From Thalassospira lohafexi (GTDB lineage Bacteria; Pseudomonadota; Alphaproteobacteria; Rhodospirillales; Thalassospiraceae): a stretch of 64,000 nucleotides of DNA. The position numbers and the translations under genes are program-made. Each line of letters opens with the position of its first letter. Positions within the stretch are counted from its first letter, which is position 1. Location of the stretch: the NCBI RefSeq assembly GCF_002844275.1, contig NZ_NXGX01000004.1:62001-126000 (forward strand), written 5' to 3'. Shown one piece after another: positions 17,697 through 26,518 of the stretch. Under the pieces are notes generated by a model. It saw nothing but the letters and a program-made list of their open reading frames with translations. It did not search any database and was not told the origin of the DNA.

Positions 17697-18650
17697 TCAG
17701 GCAATGGCAATCAGGTGCGAAATCACGATTGCGCCGAGAACCAGCAAACCGTAATCGCGGTTGGATTTAAATCGTTTCAGGCAGTTTGCCGCATCATCAA
17801 GTTTCACCGTCGCGACCTGCCAGCCAAGATGAATGCCTGCAAGGCCCAGAAGGACGAAATACGACCAGTGCAGATCGGCCAGCATCCCGGCAACGCCAAG
17901 CAAAAGCGTGGTCATGGTATAAAACCCCTTGGCCCATTTCGGGGTTGCATCCCCCAGACGCAGGGCCAGTGATTTCAAACCGATTTTTTCATCATCGTCC
18001 TTGTCCTGATGGGCATAAATCGTGTCATAGCCCAGCGTCCAGAAGAACCCGGCGGCGTACATTGCAATGGCGGCGGGTTCCACCGTTCCGGTTACCGCCG
18101 TCCACCCGACCAAGGCACCCCAGTTAAACGCCAGACCAAGGCAGGCCTGCGGCCAATAGGTGACGCGTTTCATAAACGGATAGGTGATGATGATCGGTAA
18201 GGAACAAACGCCGACAATGATCGCCTCAATACGGAACTGCACCAGAATGGCGAGGCCCAGCAACAAGATGACACCAAGGAATAGTAACGCCTGCCAGACT
18301 TTTACCTGACCACTGGGAAGCGGGCGCGTGGTGGTGCGTTCGACCTTGCCATCAAAATTACGGTCCGCCAGATCATTGATCACGCACCCAGCCCCGCGCA
18401 TGATCAGGGCACCAACCCCAAACAGTGCCATCATGATGACAATCTGCTTTGCGGTGATGTCGGCGGTTATGCCGCCCGCCATGGCGGTTGACCACCAGCA
18501 GGGCAACAGCAAAAGCCACGTGCCAATCGGCCGGTCAAGGCGCAGCAATTTCAGATAGGGGCGTGCGGGGGCTGGTACAAAACGGTCAATCCAGCCGTCT
18601 TGGGGCATGTCGTTTTTGCCAGTCTGTATTGGTTGGTTGACCTGTGTCAT
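17697..18650 (-). CDS. ubiA: 4-hydroxybenzoate polyprenyltransferase
   Basis: A 317-residue UbiA prenyltransferase. It has the first Asp-rich motif in GAGCVINDLADRNFDGKVER, where NDxxDxxxD binds the prenyl diphosphate through Mg2+, and the second in GYDTIYAHQDKDDDEKIG. About eight membrane helices are visible. It attaches the polyprenyl tail to 4-hydroxybenzoate in ubiquinone synthesis at the inner membrane. It is divergent from rsmE with about 70 bases between them, an arrangement often seen in Alphaproteobacteria. Start 18650 follows TAGGT; an internal Met at 18608 would shorten it by 14 residues. Confidence 0.95.
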   Translation of the reverse strand: MTQVNQPIQTGKNDMPQDGWIDRFVPAPARPYLKLLRLDRPIGTWLLLLPCWWSTAMAGGITADITAKQIVIMMALFGVGALIMRGAGCVINDLADRNFDGKVERTTTRPLPSGQVKVWQALLFLGVILLLGLAILVQFRIEAIIVGVCSLPIIITYPFMKRVTYWPQACLGLAFNWGALVGWTAVTGTVEPAAIAMYAAGFFWTLGYDTIYAHQDKDDDEKIGLKSLALRLGDATPKWAKGFYTMTTLLLGVAGMLADLHWSYFVLLGLAGIHLGWQVATVKLDDAANCLKRFKSNRDYGLLVLGAIVISHLIAIA

Positions 18651-18723
18651 AATCGACCTATGTAACGCCTAACGAATTCGAACCCGGCCATTTATCGGCT
18701 TTGGGCTATGTTTGAGGATATCC

Positions 18724-19524
18724 ATGACAGCAGACGCCACCCGTGCGCGCCAACGCCTTTTCGTCTCTGATCCTATCACGCCGGGATGCGAGATCGAACT
18801 TTCCTCTGAACAGTCTCATTACCTTGAACATGTGATGCGGCTCAAGCCCGGAACGCCGGTAAAGATATTTAATGGTCTTGATGGCGAATGGTTGGCAACC
18901 ATTAACGAACTTCGCAAAAAGAAGGGAAGTGTTGCCGTTGAAAGTCAATTGCGTGCACAAGGGACCGAAGTTGGGCCGACACTTGTCTTTGCCCCGATCA
19001 AAAAGCAGCGGCTTGATTTCCTGATCGAAAAGGCCGTCGAGATGGGAGTCGGACGGTTACAACCCGTCATTACCCAGCACGGCATTACCGACAAAGTCCG
19101 CCTTGATCGCTTGCAGGCACAGGTGATTGAAGCGGCCGAGCAGTGCGAACGCCTGACGGTGCCAGAAATATTTAAACCAGTGCGTCTTCTCGATTGGGTG
19201 GCAAATTGCCCGGAAAACCACCATTTGCTGTTCTGTGACGAAACGGGATCCGGGTCACCAATTGGTGAAGTGCTAAGTCAGCTATTGGCAAAGGGCGCTG
19301 GCTCGGCTATCGACAATGTCAATGTTATTAACCATGCACTCGTGATTGGACCTGAAGGCGGCTTTAGCGCCGACGAACTTGAACGTATCCGCAAACAGTC
19401 TTTTGCCACACCTGTCAGTCTCGGTCCGCGAATCCTGCGTGCTGAAACGGCGGCAATTGCTGCTTTAACGGTGTTTCAGGATCGCCTCGGCGATTGGTCT
19501 AACCAACCGGTCACGAGAGATTAG
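18724..19524 (+). CDS. rsmE: 16S rRNA (uracil1498-N3)-methyltransferase
   Basis: 266 residues of the SPOUT-class RsmE family. The N-terminal PUA-like domain has RLFVSDPITPG and HYLEHVMRLKPG. The knot region shows KKQRLDFLIEKAVEMGVG, ITQHG, AAEQCERLTVPEI, LVIGPEGGFSADELE and LGPRILRAETAAIAAL, which form the SAM site. It methylates U1498 of 16S rRNA. The ATG at 18724 has GAGG six bases upstream; an in-frame TTG at 18712 is unlikely. gshA starts 11 bases after the stop, so the two probably form an operon. Confidence 0.95.
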   Translation: MTADATRARQRLFVSDPITPGCEIELSSEQSHYLEHVMRLKPGTPVKIFNGLDGEWLATINELRKKKGSVAVESQLRAQGTEVGPTLVFAPIKKQRLDFLIEKAVEMGVGRLQPVITQHGITDKVRLDRLQAQVIEAAEQCERLTVPEIFKPVRLLDWVANCPENHHLLFCDETGSGSPIGEVLSQLLAKGAGSAIDNVNVINHALVIGPEGGFSADELERIRKQSFATPVSLGPRILRAETAAIAALTVFQDRLGDWSNQPVTRD

Positions 19525-19535
19525 GGGAAGCCCTT

Positions 19536-20906
19536 ATGACTGTCAGCGCCTCCACTGGTGATAGTCCGGCTATTGAAAGCCGGCGCCAGCTTGTCGAATG
19601 GTTCGAGTCCGGCTCTACGCCAAAAAGTGACTGGGCCATCGGTACCGAACACGAAAAATTCGCCTTTACCCGCGATGATCTTCGCCCGATCCCCTACGAA
19701 GGGGAACGCGGTGTTAAAACCCTTCTTACCGAACTTGCCCGAAGATTTGACTGGGAACCGGTCATTGAAAACGGCAATGTGATTGCCCTTACCAAAGACA
19801 AATGTTCTGTATCTCTCGAACCGGGCGGTCAGATTGAATTGTCGGGTGCTCCACTTAAAAACATTCACCAGACCTGTGGTGAAGTTCATACCCATCTTCA
19901 TGAAGTGCGCGAAATTTGCGATGGTCTTGGCATCGATATGCTTGGTGTCGGGCATAATCCGAAATGGGCGCGTGAGGATATCCCGTGGATGCCCAAGGGG
20001 CGCTACGCGATCATGGGCGAATATATGCCAAAGGTCGGTAATCTCGGCCTTGATATGATGCTGCGGACCTCGACCATTCAGGTCAATCTGGACTACGCGT
20101 CCGAGGCCGACATGGTCAAAAAATTCAGAACGTCTTTGGCTTTGCAGCCAGTTGCCACGGCCTTATTTGCCGCGTCCCCGTTTGTTGATGGCAAACCAAG
20201 TGGTTTTCTGTCTGCACGGTCGAACGTCTGGACCGATACCGACCCGGATCGATGCGGCATGTTGCCGTTTGTGTTTGAAGACGGTTTTGGCTTTGAACGC
20301 TATGTCGATTACATGCTTGATGTGCCGATGTATTTTGTCTACCGCGATGGCAAATACATCAATGCGGCGGGCAAATCGTTCCGTGATTTCATGGATGGCA
20401 AACTTGATGTTTTGCCTGGTGAACGCCCGACCATGAATGACTGGTCAGATCATATGACCACAGCCTTCCCGGAAGTGCGTCTTAAGAAGTTTCTTGAGAT
20501 GCGTGGGGCGGATGGCGGCCCGTGGAAGCGCATTTGTGCGTTGCCGGCCTTCTGGGTTGGCTTGCTTTATGATGATGCGGCACTGGACGCGGCATGGAAT
20601 TTGGTCAGTGACCTGAGCACCTCCGAGCGCGAAGCATTGCGTAACGATGTGCCGCGCACGGCCCTTGCCACCAAGTTCAAAAACGGCACGGTTCAGGACC
20701 TGTCCAAAGAAGTTCTGGCAATCGCCAAGCAAGGCTTGAAAAACCGTGGTCGCATGGATGGCTACGGCGATGATGAAAGCCACTTCCTTGACAGCCTTGA
20801 AGACGTCGCTGAAAGCGGTCGGACCTTGGCTGAAGAATTTTTGGATAAATATGAAACTGAATGGAACGGATCGGTCGATCCGCTGTTCAAGGAATATGCT
20901 TACTAA
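19536..20906 (+). CDS. gshA: Glutamate-cysteine ligase, plant/alphaproteobacterial class
   Basis: A 456-residue GCS2-family enzyme for the first step of glutathione synthesis. Key segments are IGTEHEKFAFTRDDLRPIPY, SLEPGGQIELSGAPLKNIHQ, MGEYMPKVG, RTSTIQVNLDYASEADMVKK and the C-terminal RAD-like RNDVPRTAL. It is longer than the E. coli type I enzyme's conserved core and clearly of the plant-like class, as in most Alphaproteobacteria. It follows rsmE by 11 bases with an AGGGGAAG ribosome site. gor, which recycles glutathione, is in the same window at 56.5 kb. A strong terminator follows. Confidence 0.95.
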   Translation: MTVSASTGDSPAIESRRQLVEWFESGSTPKSDWAIGTEHEKFAFTRDDLRPIPYEGERGVKTLLTELARRFDWEPVIENGNVIALTKDKCSVSLEPGGQIELSGAPLKNIHQTCGEVHTHLHEVREICDGLGIDMLGVGHNPKWAREDIPWMPKGRYAIMGEYMPKVGNLGLDMMLRTSTIQVNLDYASEADMVKKFRTSLALQPVATALFAASPFVDGKPSGFLSARSNVWTDTDPDRCGMLPFVFEDGFGFERYVDYMLDVPMYFVYRDGKYINAAGKSFRDFMDGKLDVLPGERPTMNDWSDHMTTAFPEVRLKKFLEMRGADGGPWKRICALPAFWVGLLYDDAALDAAWNLVSDLSTSEREALRNDVPRTALATKFKNGTVQDLSKEVLAIAKQGLKNRGRMDGYGDDESHFLDSLEDVAESGRTLAEEFLDKYETEWNGSVDPLFKEYAY

Positions 20907-20917
20907 GGCAACGGATC

Positions 20918-20945
20918 AGGCGGTGAGAAATCACCGCCTTTTTTG
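20918..20945 (+). terminator. Rho-independent terminator of rsmE-gshA
   Basis: AGGCGGTGA and TCACCGCCT form a perfect 9-bp stem around a GAAA tetraloop, followed by a T-run, 11 bases after the gshA stop. Confidence 0.95.
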
Positions 20946-20976
20946 TCATGAAAACACATCAGGAAACCTTGCTGCC

Positions 20977-21279
20977 ATGTCTGCCAAAGCCAATCACTGC
21001 GAAACCATGTCTGACGTTCGTGAAAATGTGGATCGTGTTGATCGATTGTTGGTCGCATTGATGGCCGAACGGTTGAACTATATCGAACAGGCCGCACGGA
21101 TTAAGCCATCCCGCGATGCGGTCCGTGATGAAGACCGCATCGAGGATGTGATTGCCAAGGTAAAGGCACAGTGTCGCATTGATGGTTTTGACGAAGACAT
21201 GGCTGAACGCATGTGGCGCGCAATGATGGAAGATTTCATTGCCCATGAATTCATCAAATGGGATGACCTGCGCGATTAA
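20977..21279 (+). CDS. Chorismate mutase, AroQ type
   Basis: A 100-residue all-helical protein with the AroQ pattern. VRENVDRVDRLLVALMAER is helix 1 with its two Arg, AARIKPSRDAVRDEDR carries the conserved Lys and Arg, and VIAKVKAQCRIDGFDEDMAE forms the later helices. It converts chorismate to prephenate for Phe and Tyr synthesis. It stands alone rather than fused to prephenate dehydratase. The start at 20977 has AGGAAA 11 bases upstream; an alternative ATG at 21007 would still keep the helix-1 Arg. A longer in-frame extension runs back across the gshA terminator and is rejected. Confidence 0.85.
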   Translation: MSAKANHCETMSDVRENVDRVDRLLVALMAERLNYIEQAARIKPSRDAVRDEDRIEDVIAKVKAQCRIDGFDEDMAERMWRAMMEDFIAHEFIKWDDLRD

Positions 21280-21297
21280 GTTTCGTGTTCCTTGGGG

Positions 21298-22818
21298 TTA
21301 TTGTGCAGCCTGACCAAGTCGGGCTTGGGTGGCAAACCAGTGGGTAACTGCGTCGACCTGATCAGACTGCATCCCGAGGCCAAGCTTGGTCCGGCGCCAC
21401 AAAACATCGTCTGTGGTGGTGGCCCATTCATTGGCAATCAGGTAGAGCAACTCACATTCATACAGATTTGGCGCAACCTCTTGTCCTAATTGTGAAATTT
21501 CAGAGGCATCGCCAATAATCTTGTAAAGGGCCGTGCCATAGCATCGGGCCAGACGGTGCAAAAGCGCATCTGGTACCCAGTCAAGCCTCGCCTTGGCGGT
21601 GGCAAGGAAACGATCAAAATCGCCATCCTCCATATCCCCGCCCGGAAGGATGGCTGAGGCTGTCCAGTCTGGTGCAGTGTTGCCCAGAACCGGGCCAAGC
21701 TTTTGCATCGCGTGTTCGGCAAGCCTGCGATAGGTGGTTATTTTACCGCCATAGATCGACAGGATTGCCGGGGCGTTTTCGGTGTCTCCGGTATCAAGAT
21801 CAAACACATAATCGCGGGTCACGGCGGATGCATTGGCGTTCTTGTCATCATAAAGCGGACGCACACCAGCATAGTCCCAAACGATTTCATCGCGTGTGAC
21901 GGGTTTGGCGAGATACCCATTGACCAGTTCAAGCAGGTAGTCGATTTCATCGCTGCTGATTTTGACTTTGGCCGGATCACCGTCATAGGGAATGTCGGTG
22001 GTGCCGATCAGGGTGTATTCGCGCTGATAGGGGATGGCAAAGGCAATCCGTCCATCGCCGTTCTGGAAGATATAGCAATGATCATGGTCGTGAATGCGCG
22101 GGACAATGATGTGGCTGCCCTTGACCAGACGCAGGCCAGCGGCCTTATCCCCAAGTCCGGCATTCTGCACCATTTCGGTTACCCATGGACCGGCGGCATT
22201 GACCACCGAACGGGCCCGCACCACTTGCGTTGAGCCATCGTCTTGCGACAGTTGGGCGTTCCAGTGATCCGCATGACGGACCAGACTTTTGCACTGTGTT
22301 CGGGTGCGAATTTCAGCGCCATGTGCCTGTGCGTCCTGCGCATTAAGCACAACAAGACGTGCATCATCGACCCAGCAGTCGGAATAGGAAAAGCCGCTGC
22401 CAAATGTTGCCTTTAACGGATCACCTTCGGGCGTCCCGTTAAGTGATACGGAACGCGATCCGGGCAGGCGTTTACGCCGTGCCAGATGGTCGTACAAAAA
22501 CAGACCGGCACGCAGCATCCATTTCGGACGCAAACCTTTATGGTGCGGCAAGACAAAGGTCAGGGGCCAGATGATATGCGGGGCTGCGGACAACAGAACT
22601 TCACGTTCCTGAAGGGCTTCGCGCACCAACCGGAATTCGTAATGTTCAAGATATCTAAGGCCGCCATGGATAAGTTTGGTCGAGGAGGAAGACGTGGCCG
22701 AGGCAAGGTCGCGCTGTTCGACCAAAAGAACAGACAGTCCGCGACCGGCGGCATCACGGGCAATACCAGCCCCATTGATGCCGCCGCCTACGACCAGAAG
22801 GTCGTACGTTCTTGTCAC
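21298..22818 (-). CDS. glpD: Aerobic glycerol-3-phosphate dehydrogenase
   Basis: A 506-residue FAD enzyme: LLVVGGGINGAGIARDAAGR binds FAD, SSSSTKLIHGGLRYLEHYEF is the GlpD signature, and RIAFAIPYQREYTLIGTTDI and YGGKITTYRRLAEHAM are further family blocks. It oxidises glycerol-3-phosphate to dihydroxyacetone phosphate and feeds electrons to ubiquinone at the inner membrane. It starts with GTG at 22818, one base after the phnE stop and behind AAGGTGA, so it is the last gene of the transporter operon. That position argues that the transporter delivers glycerol-3-phosphate or a precursor of it. Confidence 0.93.
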   Translation of the reverse strand: MTRTYDLLVVGGGINGAGIARDAAGRGLSVLLVEQRDLASATSSSSTKLIHGGLRYLEHYEFRLVREALQEREVLLSAAPHIIWPLTFVLPHHKGLRPKWMLRAGLFLYDHLARRKRLPGSRSVSLNGTPEGDPLKATFGSGFSYSDCWVDDARLVVLNAQDAQAHGAEIRTRTQCKSLVRHADHWNAQLSQDDGSTQVVRARSVVNAAGPWVTEMVQNAGLGDKAAGLRLVKGSHIIVPRIHDHDHCYIFQNGDGRIAFAIPYQREYTLIGTTDIPYDGDPAKVKISSDEIDYLLELVNGYLAKPVTRDEIVWDYAGVRPLYDDKNANASAVTRDYVFDLDTGDTENAPAILSIYGGKITTYRRLAEHAMQKLGPVLGNTAPDWTASAILPGGDMEDGDFDRFLATAKARLDWVPDALLHRLARCYGTALYKIIGDASEISQLGQEVAPNLYECELLYLIANEWATTTDDVLWRRTKLGLGMQSDQVDAVTHWFATQARLGQAAQ

Positions 22819-22819
22819 G

Positions 22820-23644
22820 TTAGATCACCTTCTTACGCAGGTAAGCCGAGATCGCCTCGCCAATGATGACAAGGCCGATAATCGCCAGAAGGATCGTCGC
22901 AACGGTTTGCCAGGCAAAAGTATCAATCGCACCCTGAAGGATGATGCCGATACCACCGGCCCCGACAAGACCGAGAACCGTGCTTTCGCGAAGGTTGATG
23001 TCCCACCGCAGGATCGATACGGCAAAGAAGGTCGGCATGACTTGCGGAATTACCCCGTAAATCAGGATTTTGAACCGCGATGCACCAACTGCCTCAAGGG
23101 CCTCGATCGGGGCACGGTCAATTTCCTCAATCGCCTCGCCAAGCAACTTGCCAAGGAAGCCAAGCGATCTGAACACGATGGCCAGAATACCCGCCAGAAC
23201 ACCCGGGCCGAATACCGCGACAAACAGCAATGCCCAGATAATGGTGTTGACCGAGCGTGACGACACCAGAATGAACCGGCCAAGCCACAGGGTATAGCGG
23301 TTTGGCGTTGTGTTTTGGGCCGAAATCAGCGCAATCGGCAAGGATAGGAAAACGGCAAAGAATGTCGCGATGGTCGCGATATTGATCGTTTCCAAAAGCG
23401 TCCATGCGATGTCTTTCCAGCCCTCAAGCGAAGGCGGGAACATACGACCAAACAGATCTCCCATCTGTTGCGGGGCATCCCACAACCATGGCCAGATGAC
23501 ATTGATCGTCGATAGTGACCAGACAACCGCAAGTGCGACAAGCCCCATCGCCCCAAAACGCTGCCAGCGTTGTTTGGAGGTATAGCGCGCCCATTCGCGA
23601 TGCGCGATGGCGTCAGGGCCGGAATTTTGTGTGGTGGCTACCAT
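22820..23644 (-). CDS. phnE: Phosphonate-class ABC transporter permease (second PhnE)
   Basis: 274 residues with an N-terminal cytoplasmic stretch and about six membrane helices. The permease EAA loop is RAPIEALEAVGASRFKILIY followed by GVIPQVMPTF, and the C-terminal STVLGLVGAGGIGIILQGAI is typical of PhnE. It overlaps the first permease gene by seven bases and is one base from glpD. With the first PhnE it should form a heterodimeric channel. Confidence 0.9.
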   Translation of the reverse strand: MVATTQNSGPDAIAHREWARYTSKQRWQRFGAMGLVALAVVWSLSTINVIWPWLWDAPQQMGDLFGRMFPPSLEGWKDIAWTLLETINIATIATFFAVFLSLPIALISAQNTTPNRYTLWLGRFILVSSRSVNTIIWALLFVAVFGPGVLAGILAIVFRSLGFLGKLLGEAIEEIDRAPIEALEAVGASRFKILIYGVIPQVMPTFFAVSILRWDINLRESTVLGLVGAGGIGIILQGAIDTFAWQTVATILLAIIGLVIIGEAISAYLRKKVI

Positions 23645-24444
23645 AGGTTCCTCCTGATCCGGCCGCTGATGGCTTCACTGACAAGGATAACGGCAATGAT
23701 GCACAGCGTAATCGCCAGCGCGAAGTCATAGTCATAGCGTCCAAACGCATTGAGCAGGGTCGATCCGATACCACCGGCACCGACGATTCCAACAATGGCG
23801 GATGCACGCAGGTTGCTATCAAGCTGATAGATCGAAAGACCAATCTGACGCGGCATGATTTGCGGAATCACGGCATAGAGCATGGTGACGAACGTGCCAC
23901 CCCCGGCTGCTTTGATAGCTTCGACCTGACCCCAATCGATTTCCTCAATCCGTTCGGCCAACATTTTGGCCACGAACCCGATGGAATAGATGGTCAGGGT
24001 CAAGATGCCAGCCAGCGGACCAAAACCAACTGCCTTCACAAACAGGATGGCAACGATCACCGGATGGAAGGAACGGGCGACGATGATCACGCCGCGCCCG
24101 ATGGTGTAAAGCCATTTGGGCGCAACGTTTGAGGCCGATGCAAAGGCAATCGGAATGCTAAGAGCCAGACCAAGCAAGGTCGAGACAATCGCAATCTTGA
24201 TGCTTTCCATAAAGCCGTCAAACAGCAATTCACCGCGCAGGAAGCTGGGGGGGAAGGCCCCCTTAAAGATACGTATGGCGCGCGGGATGCCTTGCTGAAT
24301 ACGTTCCCAGTCGAATGGCAGGGTCGTGATCGCCCACCAGACATAGGCCGCAATCCCAATGATCAGCGCCCAACGGATCGCCGGATTGGCGATGAAGGGA
24401 GGCTTTTTCCAGGTGCGACCCGTTTTTTCAACGGTCGTATTCAT
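23638..24444 (-). CDS. phnE: Phosphonate-class ABC transporter permease (first PhnE)
   Basis: 268 residues, about six helices, with an EAA loop WGQVEAIKAAGGGTFVTMLY, then AVIPQIMPRQIG, and the PhnE-like SAIVGIVGAGGIGSTLLNAF near the C-terminus. The start overlaps the ATPase gene by four bases. The two permeases share the loop architecture but differ elsewhere, so they are old paralogues rather than a recent duplication. Confidence 0.9.
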   Translation of the reverse strand: MNTTVEKTGRTWKKPPFIANPAIRWALIIGIAAYVWWAITTLPFDWERIQQGIPRAIRIFKGAFPPSFLRGELLFDGFMESIKIAIVSTLLGLALSIPIAFASASNVAPKWLYTIGRGVIIVARSFHPVIVAILFVKAVGFGPLAGILTLTIYSIGFVAKMLAERIEEIDWGQVEAIKAAGGGTFVTMLYAVIPQIMPRQIGLSIYQLDSNLRASAIVGIVGAGGIGSTLLNAFGRYDYDFALAITLCIIAVILVSEAISGRIRRNLW

Positions 24445-25238
24445 TTTGCCGCAACCTCACGCAAATGAGTGCTGCTTTCGGCGCCGCCGCGTTCTTCAGC
24501 CGGAACACCGGCATAGATTTCATCCATGGCGTCGTTGCTCAGATCGACAGGTTCACCGTCAAAGATGATACGACCAAACCGCATGCCAACGATACGCTGG
24601 GTATATTCCTTGGCTTCGTTAACGTTGTGGATGTTGATCAGAACCGGCAGCTGCAGCTCGGATGCGAGTGCGCGCAACAGTTCCATGATCTGACGCGATG
24701 TTTTCGGATCAAGCGATGCGGTCGGCTCGTCGGCCAGCAGAATTTCCGGTTCCTGCATCAGGGCGCGCACAACACCAACACGTTGGCGTTCACCACCGGA
24801 AAGTTCACTCGCACGTTTATTGGCATAATGGGCAATACCGACACGTTCCATCAGATGGAAAGCGCGGTCGATGTCTTCTTGCGGATATTTGCGGCTGACA
24901 GCGCGCCATGCCGGAAGGTAACCGAGACGGCCAGATTGGACGTTTTCCATGACCGTCAGGCGTTCAATCAGATTAAAGCCCTGAAACACCATACCAATGC
25001 GGCGACGCGCGAGGCGCAGCGATTTGCCTTCCAGCTTGGTCAGTTCTGTGCCGTTCAATTCGATGGAGCCTGAAGATGGCTCAACAAGGCGGTTAATACA
25101 GCGCAACAAGGTACTTTTACCAGCGCCAGACGCGCCGATGATTGAAACGACACTTTCGCCCGGCACTTCAAGGTTCAGGTTTTTCAACACTGCCTTTTCG
25201 TCGCCATAGCGTTTTACGAGTTCTTTGATACGCAGCAT
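24441..25238 (-). CDS. phnC: Phosphonate-class ABC transporter ATPase
   Basis: 265 residues: Walker A GASGAGKSTLLRCINRL, Q-loop VFQGFNLIERLTV, signature ELSGGERQRVGVVRALMQ, Walker B ILLADEPTASLDP and switch His in INIHNVNEAKEY. Plan and length match PhnC. Part of the phnD-phnC-phnE-phnE-glpD operon. Confidence 0.93.
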   Translation of the reverse strand: MLRIKELVKRYGDEKAVLKNLNLEVPGESVVSIIGASGAGKSTLLRCINRLVEPSSGSIELNGTELTKLEGKSLRLARRRIGMVFQGFNLIERLTVMENVQSGRLGYLPAWRAVSRKYPQEDIDRAFHLMERVGIAHYANKRASELSGGERQRVGVVRALMQEPEILLADEPTASLDPKTSRQIMELLRALASELQLPVLINIHNVNEAKEYTQRIVGMRFGRIIFDGEPVDLSNDAMDEIYAGVPAEERGGAESSTHLREVAAK

Positions 25239-25267
25239 TGCGTTACCCCGGATATAAATGGGCCATT

Positions 25268-25294
25268 GCAGGGCCCGAAATCATCAGGCCCTGC
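25268..25294 (-). repeat. Intercistronic inverted repeat between phnD and phnC
   Basis: GCAGGGCC (25268-25275) and GGCCCTGC (25287-25294) are perfect arms around 11 bases, 22 bases past the phnD stop. There is no T-run on the transcribed strand, so it is more likely a partial terminator or an mRNA-stabilising stem that keeps the binding protein abundant than a full terminator. Confidence 0.6.
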
Positions 25295-25315
25295 TGTGGT
25301 GTGCGATGGTGTGAA

Positions 25316-26314
25316 TTATTTCAGGTTGTCAGGGGTGTATTTAACACCGTTGGCAGCCTGAATTTCGCGAATAACCGCCCAGTCATCCTGATAGGTGATC
25401 GGCAGGAATTTCGAGACACCTTTGAACTCTTCGCCAAGGGCAGTGCCCTTCATGTCGAAGGTAAAGAAGGCTTCTTTGATTTTCTCGACCAGTTCAGGCT
25501 TCAGATTGTGGGCATAGTTGAACGAGGTGGTCGGGAAGGGCTTGCTCTCGTAGATGATTTTGACTTCTTTGGGATCATAAAGATCACGCTGCGCCATACG
25601 TTCAACCACCTCGGATGCGACCGGGGCTGCGTCATAGTCGCCGGCAACAACGCCAAGGATCGACTGGTCGTGCGAACCGGAATAGACAACTTCGTAATCC
25701 TGTTCAGGAACGATGCCCTGACCCGGAAGAAGTGCACGCGGAGCAAGGTTGCCCGAGTTCGAGGTCGGTGAGGTGTGCGCAACGCGCTTGCCCTTAAGGT
25801 CGGCAACCGTGTCAATGCCGCTGTCGGTGCGGGTATAAAGCTGAAGCGTATAACCAAAACGACCATCATCCGCACCCATCAGGGCAAATGGAACCGCACC
25901 GGCAAGGTTCACCGCAAACGGGGTCGGCCCGGTCGAGAAGCCGGCAACATGCAGGCGGCCTGAACGCATGGCTTCAACTTCGGCAGAGTTCGACTGAACT
26001 GCAAAGAAGTGAACGTCTTTGCCAGTGACTTTTTCGAGATGTTCAAGGAACGGATTCCAGATGTCTGCATAAACCGCTGGGTCTTCGACCGGGGTATAGG
26101 CAAAGACGAGGGTATCGGGATCAACCAGCTGATCCGCAGCCGGTGCATCTGCAACCAGATCGCCATCCATATCGCAATAGATCTGATCAAGATCGCCACG
26201 CGCAATGCAATCGTCCGCCGCATGAGCCGGAGCGGATGCCATGCCAACCATACCGATTGCTGCGAACAAGGTGGTGAGCTTCAATGTGTCTGTTTTTTTC
26301 GAATGTGAAAACAC
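25316..26314 (-). CDS. phnD: PhnD-type periplasmic substrate-binding protein
   Basis: About 332 residues. A signal peptide (TLKLTTLFAAIGMVGMASAP, AHA cleavage) leads to a mature protein whose early part has an acidic loop, YCDMDGDLVADAP. The PhnD fold follows: LVFAYTPVEDPAVYADIWNP, FFAVQSNSAEVEAMRSGRLH, VAHTSPTSNSGNLAPRALLP and YSGSHDQSILGVVAGDYDAA. This subfamily binds phosphonates, phosphite or organophosphates. I place the start at the GTG at 26314 (AAAGG upstream), just before the signal peptide; the longer frame to 26737 overlaps the divergent regulator and lacks protein character. Confidence 0.88.
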   Translation of the reverse strand: MFSHSKKTDTLKLTTLFAAIGMVGMASAPAHAADDCIARGDLDQIYCDMDGDLVADAPAADQLVDPDTLVFAYTPVEDPAVYADIWNPFLEHLEKVTGKDVHFFAVQSNSAEVEAMRSGRLHVAGFSTGPTPFAVNLAGAVPFALMGADDGRFGYTLQLYTRTDSGIDTVADLKGKRVAHTSPTSNSGNLAPRALLPGQGIVPEQDYEVVYSGSHDQSILGVVAGDYDAAPVASEVVERMAQRDLYDPKEVKIIYESKPFPTTSFNYAHNLKPELVEKIKEAFFTFDMKGTALGEEFKGVSKFLPITYQDDWAVIREIQAANGVKYTPDNLK

Positions 26315-26518
26315 GATGTTGTGACCTTTCTTCCCTATGAAAGCCGGGTTTTCCCAGCGATTTTGTGGTTTTGTGGTTTTGGTATTGTTGCTTTTCCCAA
26401 CATTATGAATTTGAAAAAGTTTGGAAATCAACACAAAACTGTAACAAAAGGTTTCCATCAATATTGCTAAAGTGCTCTTTAAGTCAGGTAAAACGCCAGT
26501 ATTGGGGGAGGAATTGCT
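26315..26518. promoter_or_regulatory. Divergent promoter region of the phn-glpD operon and its regulator
   Basis: 204 AT-rich bases between the two start codons. A short direct repeat (TTTTGTGG, repeated at 26361 and 26370) and GGAAA/TTTCC arms are visible. I find no match to the E. coli GlpR operator. The DeoR-type regulator probably binds here. Confidence 0.45.

Noticed and set aside
19600..19612. GGTTCGAGTCC, like a tRNA T-loop
   Set aside because: It lies inside gshA and no cloverleaf can be drawn around it.
20746..20976. N-terminal extension of the chorismate mutase
   Set aside because: It overlaps gshA out of frame and crosses the gshA terminator.
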